Positions 1 to 12,800 of a stretch of DNA of 64,000 nt are shown one piece after another. The stretch is from positions 27,863,001 through 27,927,000 of the forward strand of contig JAMPIT010000566.1 of NCBI GenBank assembly GCA_026261815.1, written 5' to 3'. Origin of the DNA: Monarcha castaneiventris obscurior (taxonomy: Eukaryota > Chordata > Aves > Passeriformes > Monarchidae). The notes below the pieces were generated by a model. That model did not search any database. It worked only from the letters and a program-made list of their open reading frames with translations, and was not told the DNA's origin. The first letter of the stretch is position 1, and each line of letters begins with the position of its first letter. Made by a program: the position numbers and the translations under genes.

Positions 1-1799
1 AATTTGTTTTAGATAAACTCAGGATTTATGTCTTTTGTTGTTGACCTATATTATATAGCTTATGCTGTCTCTTTAAAAGATACTCAGTGACTCATAAATT
101 TCCTTCAGGGAATCTTTGCCCTCATCTTCTTCAAAGACATATCTATCTCTACAGAACAGTAAATCCCCTTGGAATAAATTGTTAAATTTTATGCTTTAAT
201 ATAAAATGACAAAAGTTCTAATTACCCACTCACCTTCTGAAAATATGACATCCCGTATTGGCAGGTTATATGGATTTCACATAAACCATTTGCAAAATCT
301 GGTAATTCTTAGATCATTTAAAGAGTACAACAAAGGCAAAAAGGAAAATTCAGAGTGGGATCTCCTAGGATGTAACCTAGATATTGTCAGTGTAATTTCA
401 GTTGGTTTCAACTGGCGACACATTCACATTGGCCATGCACACTGGTCTAATTTTTTTCCTTTTCCCCACATTCTACAAAAGAGCTTCTTTTTAATTTATT
501 TCTGTACCAAAAAATTTGAAATTTCCAGTAAAAATATTTGCACTTCAGACATAATAGTTAAATGTCTATCTGTACCAGTAATCACTGCCTAGAGCTGTTT
601 TCATGAGGATTTTTCTTTTCAAGGATGTGTCTAATTATTTCAATATATATAAGAATTGTTAATGAAGATGCTAAAGGAAAATAGACATGTCACACTTTCT
701 AAAGGGGTTTTGAGAAAAATTAAAAAAAAAAAAAAATAGTGGCTGGAATACGACATTAACTGGATGGCCAAGTAATATTTACTGCTTTATTTCTATGATT
801 CTCCTCTTTCATGAGAAAGCTATGAATGTAAGAGCCAAATGATCATCACTCCATAGCTTTGTGGTCCCATCAATCTCCTTTTTTTAGAGCAGAGCAGTTT
901 GACAAAGAGCATGTAATATGATTCCAATGGGATAAATAATGTTACTGCAAAGCAAAGGTAAGAGGTGATAGACAATCCCATTTCTTTTAAAAGGAAATGA
1001 TGTGACTTTAGAAGAAATTTGGTTAACGATTGTTTTGGTTTGGTCCTGCAAAAAGATGACCCAGGCTGGTATTCCAGACTAAGAAATCATATTAAGAATT
1101 AGGATTCCAGGTAGAAAAATGCCTTCCAAAATGTTTCGCAATGCAGTCTTACAGCAAAGGGATAAACTGCTGAACATTTTTTTTCATTTGCAGCTGGCTG
1201 TCATGTCCAGATGCCTGGTCTGATTAGAAAAAAACCAGACTTTTACCTAGATGGAAAAAGATGTTCTTGCCATGCAGTCAGTCCATGACAAACCACCTAA
1301 GCAACTGTAGCCTTTTTCCTTCATAGGAAACCTATCGTTTATGTTTCCTTTTTTTTAACATCCTCTAGAAGGAACATATTGTCTTCAATAGGACACAATC
1401 AGGTGAGCTTTGCTGGAGCAGTTTCAGAAAGAAATTTAGTCTTCAAAATGTCATGATGAAATGTTCTTGACACAGAAATGGAAATAAGAACTGAGGGGGA
1501 AAGATGAAACATCCCTTCTGAAATAAAGCTAGGTAGTTATTTGGTGCACGAATATGCAGGCATCCTTACCACTCACAAAGAAAAAGTCCCTTGGAATTAA
1601 ATCTTCACACATGAGCAATGGTATAACTAAATGACTAAATAAACAAATAGAAGTATACAGCTTTGGTAACTTTCTATTCAGTGGAGAGAAAAATCATACT
1701 CTTTTTTAGATTAAAATCTACTAGAAAGACTAATTTCAATCTACTAAAAAATGTCATTAAATGAGATGCAGCATGTGTATCGATGCCTACAAATTTCTT
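1..1799. other. Non-coding AT-rich DNA, nothing recognised
   Basis: A plus-strand open frame at 206-592 (128 codons) has no recognisable domain, no splice context and ordinary AT-rich composition; I treat it as chance. An A run lies at about 721-736. Confidence 0.6.
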
Positions 1800-2330
1800 C
1801 AGAGGTGTATTGGTTTGAAAGCAAACCAGTGGGAGATTGCAAGTTAGGATTAAAATTTAATAGGAAAAAAATTAAAAATAAGTGAAATAATACAAGGAAA
1901 AAGCACTGACAAAGTCAGATACAACCTGACACCCTGTTAGGGTGGTGGTAGCAGCCCAGATGAAGTAGTTCAATTGAAGCAGTGATCCTGTGGAAGGTCT
2001 GGTCTCCAGCTGAAGGTCCAGTGGTAGCTCTTGTCCTCTAGGAACCCAGTAGACAGGGCTAACTTAGGCAGCTCCAAGGCCAGGTTATATCCAGGTGGGA
2101 ATGCTTGGCTCCTCCCTCCTGGGCGGAGCATCTCACAATAGGATGAGATAAGTCCATGAGCCATGCAGTGGTTTCTTGCTGGCCATTGTCTGTTATCAGG
2201 GGTGGGTCATAGCAGGAGATAACAGCTAATGGCCCACAGCTGGTGGTAATAGAATACATCTATATTGTAACCTAGGTCAAGAGGGCACCCTGCAAACATG
2301 AAATGGTCACTTCCAATGCAGAGTCAGTCC
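1800..2330 (-). mobile_element. Degraded solo LTR, ERV-like
   Basis: Read on the minus strand, this block is richer in GC than its surroundings. It carries a succession of segments I associate with an abundant songbird LTR: 'ccagctgtgggcca', 'ctgataacagacaatggcc', 'gagatgctc..cccagg', 'ccacctggatataa', then 'aactacttcatctgggctgc', 'gggtgtcaggttgtatctga' and an AT-rich stretch ending near 1,800. No internal gag or pol sequence flanks it, so it would be a solo LTR. The family is from memory, the borders are approximate, and I could not confirm terminal TG/CA or target-site duplications. Confidence 0.55.
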
Positions 2331-2689
2331 TTTGACTTTGTATATCAGCTGGTGAATATAGGTGAGAACAACTAAAAAATCTAGTGAAGTGTATAGGAAA
2401 AAAGTTCAACTACAAAACAAGTCACCAGCCATCTATTCTGCAGGTACTAAATGCCCCACATTTGAAACCAAATATAAATGAAGATGACACTGTTTTCATG
2501 ATTATAGAAGAGGTATTTATCTCCTAGCAGTATAGTAGAAGTCTAAAACATAAAGGCACAATGAAAACAAATTTACTTTGATAAAAGTTAAAACATACTA
2601 ATTTTCTGAAGTCTTTCCTCTATGGCAGCTGCTGTGGCATGATGGAAAAGCATGAGTCCTGATCTTCTAAAAATAAATTCTAAATTCAC

Positions 2690-3120
2690 ATATCTTTCTT
2701 CAGTAGCCCAGGATCCAGCTGCGGGAGCCAGCTTGTTGCCCAGGGACCCAGCATCTCTGCCCAGGCTGGAGACATGGCTGCCACTTTCTTTGCAGTTTCA
2801 ACCAGTTCAAAGCTGAGTACATATTCCAGCAGCAGGGACACAATCGTGGACACACAGAGAGACCCAGACACAGACTTATCAAGGACATGGACACAGTTAG
2901 TCACACAGACTGACAGACAAGGCACTACCTTCAGCTGCCCCTACAGACAGGGGACAGGGCTCACATCAGACACAAGTACAGCCAGCCATCTCCCATCTCC
3001 TCTTCTTTGGCTGTTAGAGACAGCAGTTCACGAGTTCAGGCACACATGCACACATGCACACACACATGCACTCTGCTCACAAGCATACACACACCCTCGT
3101 GGATGCCACAAGTACTAGCA
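2690..3120. other. Unclassified GC-richer block with CA-rich stretch
   Basis: This block stands out from the AT-rich flanks by composition. It contains many CACA/GACA words (2,840-2,960) and a CACATGCA-type cryptic repeat at 3,041-3,070. An open frame of 114 codons runs through it on the plus strand, but its product is low-complexity Ser/Thr-rich with no recognisable domain. It may be an old mobile-element fragment; I cannot name a family. Confidence 0.35.
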
Positions 3121-6100
3121 TGGTCAGGTTTTATGTCTCTGTGTGTTCCCCTTGTTCACCTCATCCTCCTAAACTGACAAGGTGGTTAGTCAGATAATAT
3201 TACTGAAAAAATAAACTTTTCCACACTCTATGTATCCTTCCCATTTAGTGCATCTACCCAAGTTTGTTCTTATCACTACCTCTCTTTCCATCTCTTGGCC
3301 AGTTTTATGCTTCTGTATGGTCTTGCTTATTGTTTCCTCCATTCCTTTTTCCACTGAAAACACCCTTGTCCAGCAAGAAAGGCTTTGACCAGATATGCTC
3401 AAAGGAACAGCAAGTGTCCTTCTGCATACCCTTATGGAATACATTAGTAACTTTACAAAATCTGTCAGTATGAAATTGCACCTAAATATCTGAATGCATG
3501 TATAGTAGACACTATGTGGCTTATCTCTTCACTCAGAGACCCAGTGGAGAGGACGCAGCCCACTGAAAATTTATATCCTATTATATAACTCTCCTGGTTT
3601 AAGAAATGTAGCCACTTTCACTGCATTTTTCCTAGATGGAATTATGTTAAACAAAGACTACTGCTATTTCAACATATGAAAAAATTATACATGGAATATA
3701 TCAAAATGGAATACATGTGCTCTCTAGCCCACAGCCTTGAGGTACTTCAAATTAGATAATCTGGAGTTCACTCTTGGATTCATCACCAATGAAGCAAATC
3801 TACTAGGTGCTGTATTTCATGAGGCTTCGTTTAGTAAATATCAGGAGAAGAAAAATATTCAAAAAATTGTTTTTATTTCTTGCAGTGCAACACTTTCAAG
3901 TGCTCTTATTCTTATAGAAAAGGTTTCACAAATACAAAGGCAAGAACCAAAGTCAGTTAGTAGTTTGGCTGATCTTTAATTTAAGAGGGAGGGAATTTTA
4001 TCAAATCTTCACCTGATTTTTATATTAGCTGACATGAGAAGAGGAATTTGTCATGAGGTTTCTTGATTGTATCAATTTACTAGTATGCATTTCTTACAAA
4101 ATTATATAAATAGAAATTATGTCGATCATCACTTCTTTCTGTGTAACTGTCTATGCTGACAAGAATCCAATCAAGATATATGTTAATTCTCATTCCTTTT
4201 AGTGCACATTCATACTTTCTTCTTTTACAGACAGGCAAACACTGATTTTATTTTCAACCATTCAGTGCTATAAGTGTTCTATGAACCACTATTGAAAGCT
4301 AACAAAGTATTAATAAGTTAGCATCAGATAAAGAGATTTGACACAACTGATACTGCAGTTCTATTAGCCTTACTTTAATGTTATACTATCACATTTAATC
4401 TCCATCCTTCCTTTTCCAAATCAAATAATCTAAACCCTTCCATCATTTCACTGAATAAAATCCTTTACTCTACCCTCCTCACCAATGAAAATTTGATTTA
4501 TTATCTAAATTTTGCCTAGTTCTGAAATACCACTTTAAAATGTTACATGCATTATTTAATGTATAGATGAATTACTGAAATAACAATGAAACTGTAACAT
4601 TTTCTATATTACAGGATGACATTTGTCTCTTTTTTAGCAGTGTCAACATCCTGTTCATGCTTTCAATCAATGTTGTTTGCTCAATAGAGTTTTTCAATGG
4701 CCTATTGTGGTCCCTCCATTTTCTCTCTGAAGGATACAATCCCATCATTGTGTCTGAATGATTTAACTCATTAGTGCCAAAGTGCAAAGACTGCTGGCTC
4801 ATGTTATTGTAAGTGACCTCTTTCAGTGCAGAACAATTAATTTATTTGTAAATCACATTTCATTCAATTTTACCATGTTTGTCCAATGGTGGCTCTATGC
4901 ACCAACAAAAATTAAACATTCATGCAATTTAGAATTGCAAACAAATTAACTATTCATATTAGTTGATATTCAGATTTTCTTTAAAGTAGAATTATAGTCT
5001 TAGAGATGCAATTACAATTCTGCTCTAATCCAGTTTTCTCACCAGGCCAAAGAACATAATTGAGCCAAACAACTGCTGAAGAAATGAAAGTATATATAAA
5101 CCACAGATCTTTTTAATACTGTTATGAATATTTATATGTAATAGATATGCATAATTCTGCTTTATATTTGGTAACAAATTAATTTCTCTACATAAAAATG
5201 AAGGTGAGACAATCCATTGATTAAGACAGTAACAGGAAATATGCACATCTTTTTTGAATGTCCTCCTTTACCAATGACGAAATGTAAAGTATTTTATGTT
5301 CTCTCTAGATTATAAAAGTCTCATCAATATTTTAAAAATAAACATTAAACAGTCATTTAGAACCTTTATGGTTTATGTCAAGGCATTAAAATTGATATTT
5401 GTCTGATGTATTAACTTGAGAAAACAGGTGACTAAAATTGTATGAATTTTAAGATTGTCCAACTACTTTCTATGCTTTTGAGCAAGTCCTACTTAAATGA
5501 ATTAAGGTGTGTTCAATTCAGCTACAATCAAGAATGAGAGTAAAGTAACAGTTTCTAGTGAATGCTTTTAAAAGTGGATGATAAATAACAATTTTTTTTC
5601 AAATTTAAAACAGAGAAAATAATAAGCACTTATGATAGCAAAAGAACCTGCATGGAAGGCTGATTTTTTACTAAGTATCACAAATCTAATCAGTTACATG
5701 CTTGCAGTATTTCAAAAATTTTTACCTAAAGTTAAATTTATAACATATTTATTAATGTTAAAATGGTAATTAAGAAAACAGTTTTCTTTTTTTGGTAACA
5801 GCATGATTACTTTGATTAAGTTAGTAAATCCCATCCCACTTAAGCTGTATTTGAAACATGAAGCTAGCCAAAAGCTTTTTTAAATAGTTGTAGGAATAGA
5901 GAACCCCATTTAGACAAAGATCTTGCTACAACCTGAAGAAAGAACTTAAATGGAACTTAAATGGACTAGTTTCAATTCATGCTTTAGGTTTATGTCAGAA
6001 AAATAATCCTGCTTAAACACATCAATACTTATTTAAGAATTTATTGTAATTTATTAAAGCAAGTTTGTATCTTTAAAAGATGCTCTATTGAAATTATGAT

Positions 6101-6124
6101 TGATGAAACATTCAGACACAGCAG
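3121..6124. other. Non-coding AT-rich DNA, nothing recognised apart from a short duplication
   Basis: Only short open frames on either strand, none resembling a known exon. The 11-bp duplication near 5,950 is the only structured item. Confidence 0.6.
5942..5963. repeat. 11-bp tandem duplication (GAACTTAAATG x2)
   Basis: Two exact consecutive copies in otherwise unique DNA. Confidence 0.9.
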
Positions 6125-7275
6125 CACAAAATCATCAAGTTTGCAAGAGTCCTTCAACTACTCCACGCGTCAATTCAGCACCAGCATAATCACCCCTAAA
6201 CCATATTCCCAAGTGCAACATCTGGAGATGTCTTGAACACTTCTGCTGACTCCACTGACTCCCGATGTAATTTATTGCAATGCCTGACCATTTTTTCAGT
6301 GGGTTTTTTTTTCTAATATCTAATCCAAACCTCCCCTGGTGCAGCTTAAGGCTATTTCCACTCATTCCTTCACTTAAGACATGGCAGAAGAGACCAATTC
6401 TCTACAACTACCTCCTTTCAGGTAGTTGTAGAGAGCATGAGCCTCTTCTTTTCCACACTAGACAGCCCCGGCTCCCTCAATCCTTCCTCGTAAGACCCTT
6501 TCTAGACCCTTCACCAGCTCTGTAGCCCTCTCTGGACATACTCCAGCACCAAAATGTCCTTGTAGTGAGGGGCCCAAAACTGAACACAGATTTCAAAGTG
6601 CAGCCTCACTGGTGCTAGGTTCAGGGGAGCAATCACTTCCCTAGTCCTGCTGGCCACATTATTCTTGATATAGGCCAGGATGCCATTGGCCTTCTTGGCC
6701 ACCTGGGAGCACTGCTGGCTCTTGTTCAGTCAGCAGTCAATAAGCACCCCCAAATCCCTTTCAGCTGAGCAGCTCTCAAGCCCCTGTTCCCCAAGCCTGT
6801 AGCACTGGCTGGGGTTTCTCTGACCTATGTGCAGAACTCAGCACTTTGCCTTGTACGTCATGCAGTTGATCTCAGCCCATTGATCCAGCCTGTCCAGATC
6901 CCTCTGAAGAGCCTTGCTATCATTCAGCAGATCAACACTCCCACCAAAGTTGGTGTCGCCTGCAAACTTACTGGGATCTGGCTGTTTGACATTTTTTTCA
7001 ATGGTTTGAACTTACTCATTTAAATCATCGATAAAGGTGTTAAATGGGACTAGCACCAGGACTGAGCCCTGTGGAACACTACTAGTGACTGGCTGATCAC
7101 TGGATTTGGTTCCATTCACCAGCACTCTCTGGGCCCAGCCAGCCAAACAGCTTTTCATGCAGCAAAGGGTGCACCCATCTGAGCATGAGCAGCCAGTTGC
7201 TGCATACGAATGCTATGGGAGACAGTTGTCAGACTGTTTACCAAAGTCTGGACAGACACCATCCACAGCATCTCC
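6125..7275 (-). mobile_element. CR1-family LINE, 5'-truncated and decayed
   Basis: Minus-strand reading frames, broken by stops and frameshifts, match the avian CR1 reverse transcriptase. Near 7,210-7,270: DAVDGVCPDFGK, then VSHS. Near 7,040-7,130: [20 protein letters not shown], then NTFIDDLNE, the region just before and including the fingers/palm segment. At 6511-6702: [20 protein letters not shown], then VQFWAPHYK and a VQR motif, the characteristic C-terminal part. Below this comes the CR1 3' region, with the stem CTACAACTACCT..AGGTAGTTGTAG near 6,400-6,435 and the 'caggggaggtttggattagatatta' type sequence near 6,300-6,350. The 3' end, near 6,125, lacks a clean octamer tail. CR1 copies are usually 5'-truncated like this. 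The element is dead; both borders are approximate. Confidence 0.9.
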
Positions 7276-9069
7276 CTCATGTCATACTCTTACCTAACAC
7301 GGAAAGTTACCGTATCTTGTAGACTTAAATCTCTGCCTGTTCCTAACTACATCAGTATGTGGAATGCAGAAAAAAAAACTGTCTTACAATGCCTCCTTCC
7401 ATTCTCTTGCTGGAAAAAATTGTCCAAAACCAGCCTCCAAAATTTACTTTTCTTTGAAACTTGAAAACAAAACCCTAAATACATGTTATATTTTAACCTT
7501 TCTCTTTATATGAGCAAAAAGGGAAGTCCAAGTTTTGAAAAAATGTCTTTCTCTGCCCAACCCAGGTGTCTCAGAATCCTTTTCAAATATATTTTTCTTT
7601 TTTTCTTATTTTTACGTTTAAAAAATTAAAATTAAAATATTCATAATCTATGCTTCCTGAATTTGATCGGTTTCTGGCCACTGTCTATACAGGATCTGTC
7701 AGGACCTAAATACCTACAGACAAATTCAAACTTGTTCTATCTGATTAATCATGTCTGGCTATCTTATGTCACTCCAAGATGCAAATGACACCAGCAATTC
7801 TCACCAGTTTAACACAAGAGATCAATCTTTTGCTGCAACTTTAAGACAAACTGTCCCAGTTTTGATATAGTTCCCAAACTATATGTGTAGTTTTTGTAGT
7901 TCCAGTACAGCCTTCAGTCTTCAGTGCCATCTGTGCTGTGACTTACTAGTCTGGATTGTGCTTTCAGCCTGTCAGTCTAAGAGAGGAGAGGAGAGGTAGT
8001 GCATGAATAGTCTAAGGCCTTAGATATAAAAAAACTTGTTGAGTATCAAAGCCTGGAAGACTAGTGAAGACTGTACTAACACACTTGACTTTCTTTCAAG
8101 ATAGAGGTATCTTCTTTGGAGAAATATTGATGATTACACAGAATTTTCATTAACATTTGCTGTCTCTGTGAGACCCTTGGTCAGAGACGGGACAGTGGTA
8201 AAATAGCAGAAGTATCCAGATTTCAGTACTGTGTTGTCAGCCTTAAGGTATTTACCATTACAGCAAGTCTGGAACAGGACTGCTATTTCTTTAATGCAGC
8301 TAGGAATGACATTGTCATACATACTAAACTAAGTTATTTTCCCTCAAAATGACCTTGTGTGAATACAATATTGGAAAATGTCCATATTTTAATAGCAATA
8401 ATATTTAATGGCACTATGGATGAGCAAAAAACCATATGGGAGATGGCAAAATGGACAGAACAAATATGACAGGTATTGAACTTGTCTCTGAAAGTAGCAA
8501 TAAGATAACTAATTATTTAAGATATTTAAAGGTACACAGGCTGGGGATGGTCTCATGTCAGGTAGGAAACAATTCAACATTTAGCAGAGAGACAAGATAA
8601 AAGTGCTAACAGATCAATTTTATTTTTTAGTTTTAAGATTGGATATGAGTATTCTTCAAGATACTGACAAATATATAACATAAAAACACATTTAAGAAAA
8701 CAAAAACCCCTGTGGAAAGTGAAGCACTAACTTCAGCAGTGCTGTGTTCAGTGTGTAGGTATTTAGCAGAAAAACTCCCCTTGGATTCCAGCTGATCCTC
8801 TAAGACAGGAGAGGCTGGGTGTGGCTGAGTTTAATTTTTGATTATAGCCAGCTTAGCACTACAAGTCTGGTTGAGTTCAAACCAGCCCAGTACTGTGGGT
8901 CTCCTTGTATTCAATGAGGACTTACATGATTCAGATTCACAAACAGTGGATTTCATTGAAGCAACAGAAAAGCAGATTCAGGATTGCCCATGAAAAATGC
9001 ACTAACTGCAGAGTATTAGAATGTGTTAGTATGTATTGTAGCAGAAAGCATAAGAGGGACTAGTAACAG
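7276..9069. other. Non-coding DNA, nothing recognised
   Basis: AT-rich sequence beyond the CR1 element. A slightly GC-richer part at about 8,750-8,950 may be old repeat sequence but matches no family I can name. Confidence 0.5.
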
Positions 9070-9133
<64 letters not shown>

Positions 9134-9175
9134 CGTACATACATACATACATACATACATACACACATAGTGTGT
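9070..9175. repeat. Compound microsatellite (GATA)n then (CATA)n
   Basis: About 16 uninterrupted GATA units at 9070-9133 are followed, after CGTA, by about seven ACAT units to about 9,163 and then CACACATAGTGTGTATATA. Reading frames through it give repeated Tyr-Leu-Ser-Ile peptides and are not genes. Confidence 0.98.
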
Positions 9176-9189
9176 ATATAAATATATAA

Positions 9190-9890
9190 AAAAATAAATA
9201 TTCCCAAGTGTGTTCCAATCCAACACAGTTGGAGTGCAAAGCTCACATAAAGGCACCCCTTCAGGAAAGGAGGAGAGACACAGTCCACTGACTGTTCACA
9301 GGAGGGCAGAGGTGTTCTCCTCCAACTTTTTCTGAAGCCCCTCTTTTATGCTATAAATATTGGCTGGTCTCAAGGAGAGGGAATTATCCAATGTTGGTGG
9401 GGCTTGGTGACTTTGGTCATATAGGCATTACGTGTCCCGTGTTCTCCTTCATTTGTATCCCAATGGGTGTGTAATTTAATATGTTAATGGGGCTTAATGA
9501 GAGTCTCAGTCAGAATCTATAGTTGACAAAAGAGGTAGAATAAGCACTTTGGTCCTTCTCCTCGTACTGAGAAGGCAGTAAAGGTTCTCTGATCTACATC
9601 AGTGGGTCTTTGTACACATCCTTACCTCCATAATGAAGCAGATTTTTAATGAGGCTTGTTTTTCATGAGGAAGGGACTGGGGCTGCTGGCTGGTACGGAG
9701 GCTCAGTGTTCTTCTGGGCCTCACTGAAACATCAGGTTGTGAGACCTCTGCTTCCCTTCAGACATTATTCTGTTGTTGGGCCTTGCTTGGGCCAAGTGCA
9801 AGGTAAGCAAGGGGCCCAGTTTATGTTTTTCTCAACCAGCCCCATCAATACTTCACTTCCTTAAAACAGCACTGTCAAATTCTGACCATT
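9190..9890 (-). mobile_element. LTR-like segment with TATA and CCAAT-type motifs
   Basis: On the minus strand the block shows the layout of a retroviral LTR: a GC-mixed U3-like part, then CCAGCCAATATTTATAGCAT followed by AAAAGAGG (CCAAT-like and TATA-like motifs near 9,345-9,375), an R-like part with 'acacctctgccctcctgtgaac' and 'gtctctcctcctttcctga', then 'gggtgcctttatgtgagctttgcactcc'. It ends against the GATA/CATA microsatellite. No coding sequence flanks it. The class and exact ends are not determined, and a unique GC-richer segment is the alternative. Confidence 0.4.
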
Positions 9891-12800
9891 TACCGGAAGG
9901 GGTAATACTTTGAAATGGTAGAACAAACATAAATATATCTGATGTTACTGTTTAGCTTGAGATGGCTTTTTAGATGTAGTAAAGTCGCTTTTGGAAAAAA
10001 ACCCCAAAGATTCATCTACTGTAATGTGAACATCTAAGATAAGAGAAGCTGCTTTTACAAAGTCTTTCTTCAGAGAGTCTAAAAACTTTGACAGTTTCAC
10101 TGTATATGTCTCAGATTAAATGGGAGATGAAACCTTCCAACAATGAATATGAAAGTCTTTTGAGACAATTATATGTGAAGATAGATATAAGCCAGTTTAT
10201 AATAATTGATAAATGTTGTAGCTTCCAGTACTTTTTCTACAAGTACAACTCTTGTGTTTTTCCTTTAAGAGTCACTGACTTTAGTCTGGTTCACACAAGG
10301 GTGAGAGATTAGATTGGACTGGAATTGTCCCTGTCATCACAAGGTTGAAACCTACCAAGTCAGGTCCCCAGCTGTTTTAGTTTCCAAAAGTACAAGTGGA
10401 GAAAAGTCCCATCTTGCATTCTGTCTGGTGGTTAGATACTGAGGAGTAGAAAGACTTTTCTGAAATTTTCACCTACTGAGAATTATGGGCAACGCAGTTA
10501 TTTCTTTCATGAATTCTGCAGTCAAGAGATTTTTTTGCAGAGGTGTACTTTTCCGCCTCTGCTAGGCATGAGCTTTCAGAAACAGACTCCACAGGGAAGA
10601 CAGGCATTTCTTCAGACATACTGCTGTCACTGGTCTCCTATAAGGTTATATCTGTTATTTACTTGGTTTCACTTGATGTGTAAAAGCTGCACAAACATCA
10701 CAAAACTCAAAACCAGTCCCATATAATAGACATTTTCTCTACACAAAACAGATGTTCCTTGTTTGAGCTGTCTGGATCTCTTTCCCGAGAACTGATCTGT
10801 TTTCTAGATAGGAAGATCGTTGCCTTGCCGGAACTGGGTGTTTAGAACTCCATAATGTAATATCAAAATAGAGTGGGATAAATGTGGCCATACGTTGTCC
10901 TTTTATTCACAAGCCCCTTTACAATATATAACTAAACAGTAAAATGAAAATATTTTTCATTTTCTTCCCAAAGGTTCTGTGAAATTGAGCTTTGTTTTAG
11001 GTAATACAGATGTTCAAGTACTCTTCCCAGTTTTACATAGCTGATTTTCAAAATCCTCAACATAATACAAACTTGGTTATCAGCTTCTGGATCTGGAATA
11101 GGAGATGAAAATGTTGGGGTGTTTCAGTATTTTTCAACACTTACATTCTTGACACATCTTACCATGCAATGGAAATTCAAGAATAATTCCATGATCCCCA
11201 TGCTTTTGAAATAGAATGTACTTATTCAAGGTTTGATCCTGTACTTTTGGAGAGCATTTATCTTATCTGAATCTGAAGAGGTTAGATTTGCTGTGAAGGC
11301 TGAATAATTCATCTATTTCATGGATCATTGAAAACCAATTAAGTTGATTAATCAGATTATTTTAGAATACTTTAAACTTTTTTTTCCTTAATACTTCACA
11401 CACTGAAAAGTTGTAAACACTTAGGTGTCATCAAGAAATGGGCATGTGGCATTATTTGAAGGGAAAAACTCAAAAAGTTTCCCATAAAGACTTTTTTTAA
11501 AACCAATTAATAGTCTATATAACTTTTAAACTGCAAAAATATGGACTAGGGATGAAAGAGTTGTTTGGCATGAAGAGATAGAAGAAAATAATATTGGGGA
11601 ACATGCAACAAAAAATAATGTTACTAGCAGATGAGATTTGTTTTTTTTTCCCTGAATATCACCATCAAAGCAATCTGTTGTTTTTTTAGAAAAAAGCATG
11701 TACAGATGGAAGGAGTCACATGGAACATCTATTTTCTAAGTGCCCACTAAAAAAATAACAAGGCTGTACCTTGAAAATAAGTCACTAAAATTCCAAAATA
11801 GTAGTGAGAGGATAAAAGAGCTAATGAGGAATAGACAGCTACATAAATATTCAAGGATACAAAACTATTCCTAAGAAAATCACATACTATCCTGTGTATT
11901 TCTCTGATTATGAAAGCACTACCATCTAGTACCACGTAACTGCAGTACAGCAAAAACAACAGAATTAAATCAAGGGCAGTGATCTGAAGTTGGAGATACC
12001 ATGCCTTGACACTACCCCACCACAATGCAGGGCATGTGAGGGGTTTTGGGGTCTCATTTGGATCTGAAGTCAACTCTTCTTCTCTACCTGTTCTTGATCC
12101 CCAAGTACCTCCATCTGCTCTTTCCAGATTCCGGTCCTCACTCAGGGCTGTCATTAAGGCTGTTTCACTCTGTGCTTTCACGTCTCAGTGTGCTCAGTCA
12201 TTTGTGACTCATCATCACTGCCAGGTCCATGAAGCCTGTTGATCATCTCTTGTGATAGATTCTCAACAGCAGTAGGTTTTCTGCTCGTAACCATCTAAGC
12301 AATTTCTAAATATCAGCCTTCTGCCCTTCTTGATATGCAGTCATATATAGCCAATGAAAATAGGTACAGTGATCACCTGTTTTTCTCATACTATTCCTCT
12401 GTTATTTCAGAAGACATCATCCACACTGATACTTTATTGAACCTATCTGATTTTCATCCCAAGAAAGAGAACTGTGGATTTTTTACAGCCAATTCTTTTC
12501 AAGGTTTATATGTACATTAGTTCAAGGACAGCTCTTGAGCAGGGAGCATAATGTACTAAAAAGACATACTAAAGTAAGTGCACATTCTGGTCCTAAATCC
12601 CAAAGGAATATATCCAAGGGGTGAAACAGGTAGTGTTTATGTGATATGGCCCCGTGTCTAAACAGGAGTGAAGAACTGGGATTGGTATCTTTGAAATATT
12701 TGTAGGAACTGGCTCTCCTGTTTTCTTCCTTGTAGCAGACCTCAGTGCTTCCTCCCTCTATTCCTTGTTCTGTTTAATCTTTAAAATAACCTTTTTCAGC

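Noticed and set aside
206..592. 128-codon plus-strand open frame
   Set aside because: No domain, no coding composition, no splice context; chance length in AT-rich DNA is possible.
2774..3118. 114-codon Ser/Thr-rich plus-strand frame
   Set aside because: The product is low-complexity and follows the CA-rich sequence; no family is recognised.
6400..6435. Strong hairpin CTACAACTACCT..AGGTAGTTGTAG
   Set aside because: It is the normal stem of the CR1 3' region, not an independent signal.
9016..9288. Two minus-strand frames with Tyr-Leu-Ser-Ile repeats
   Set aside because: They are translations of the GATA microsatellite.
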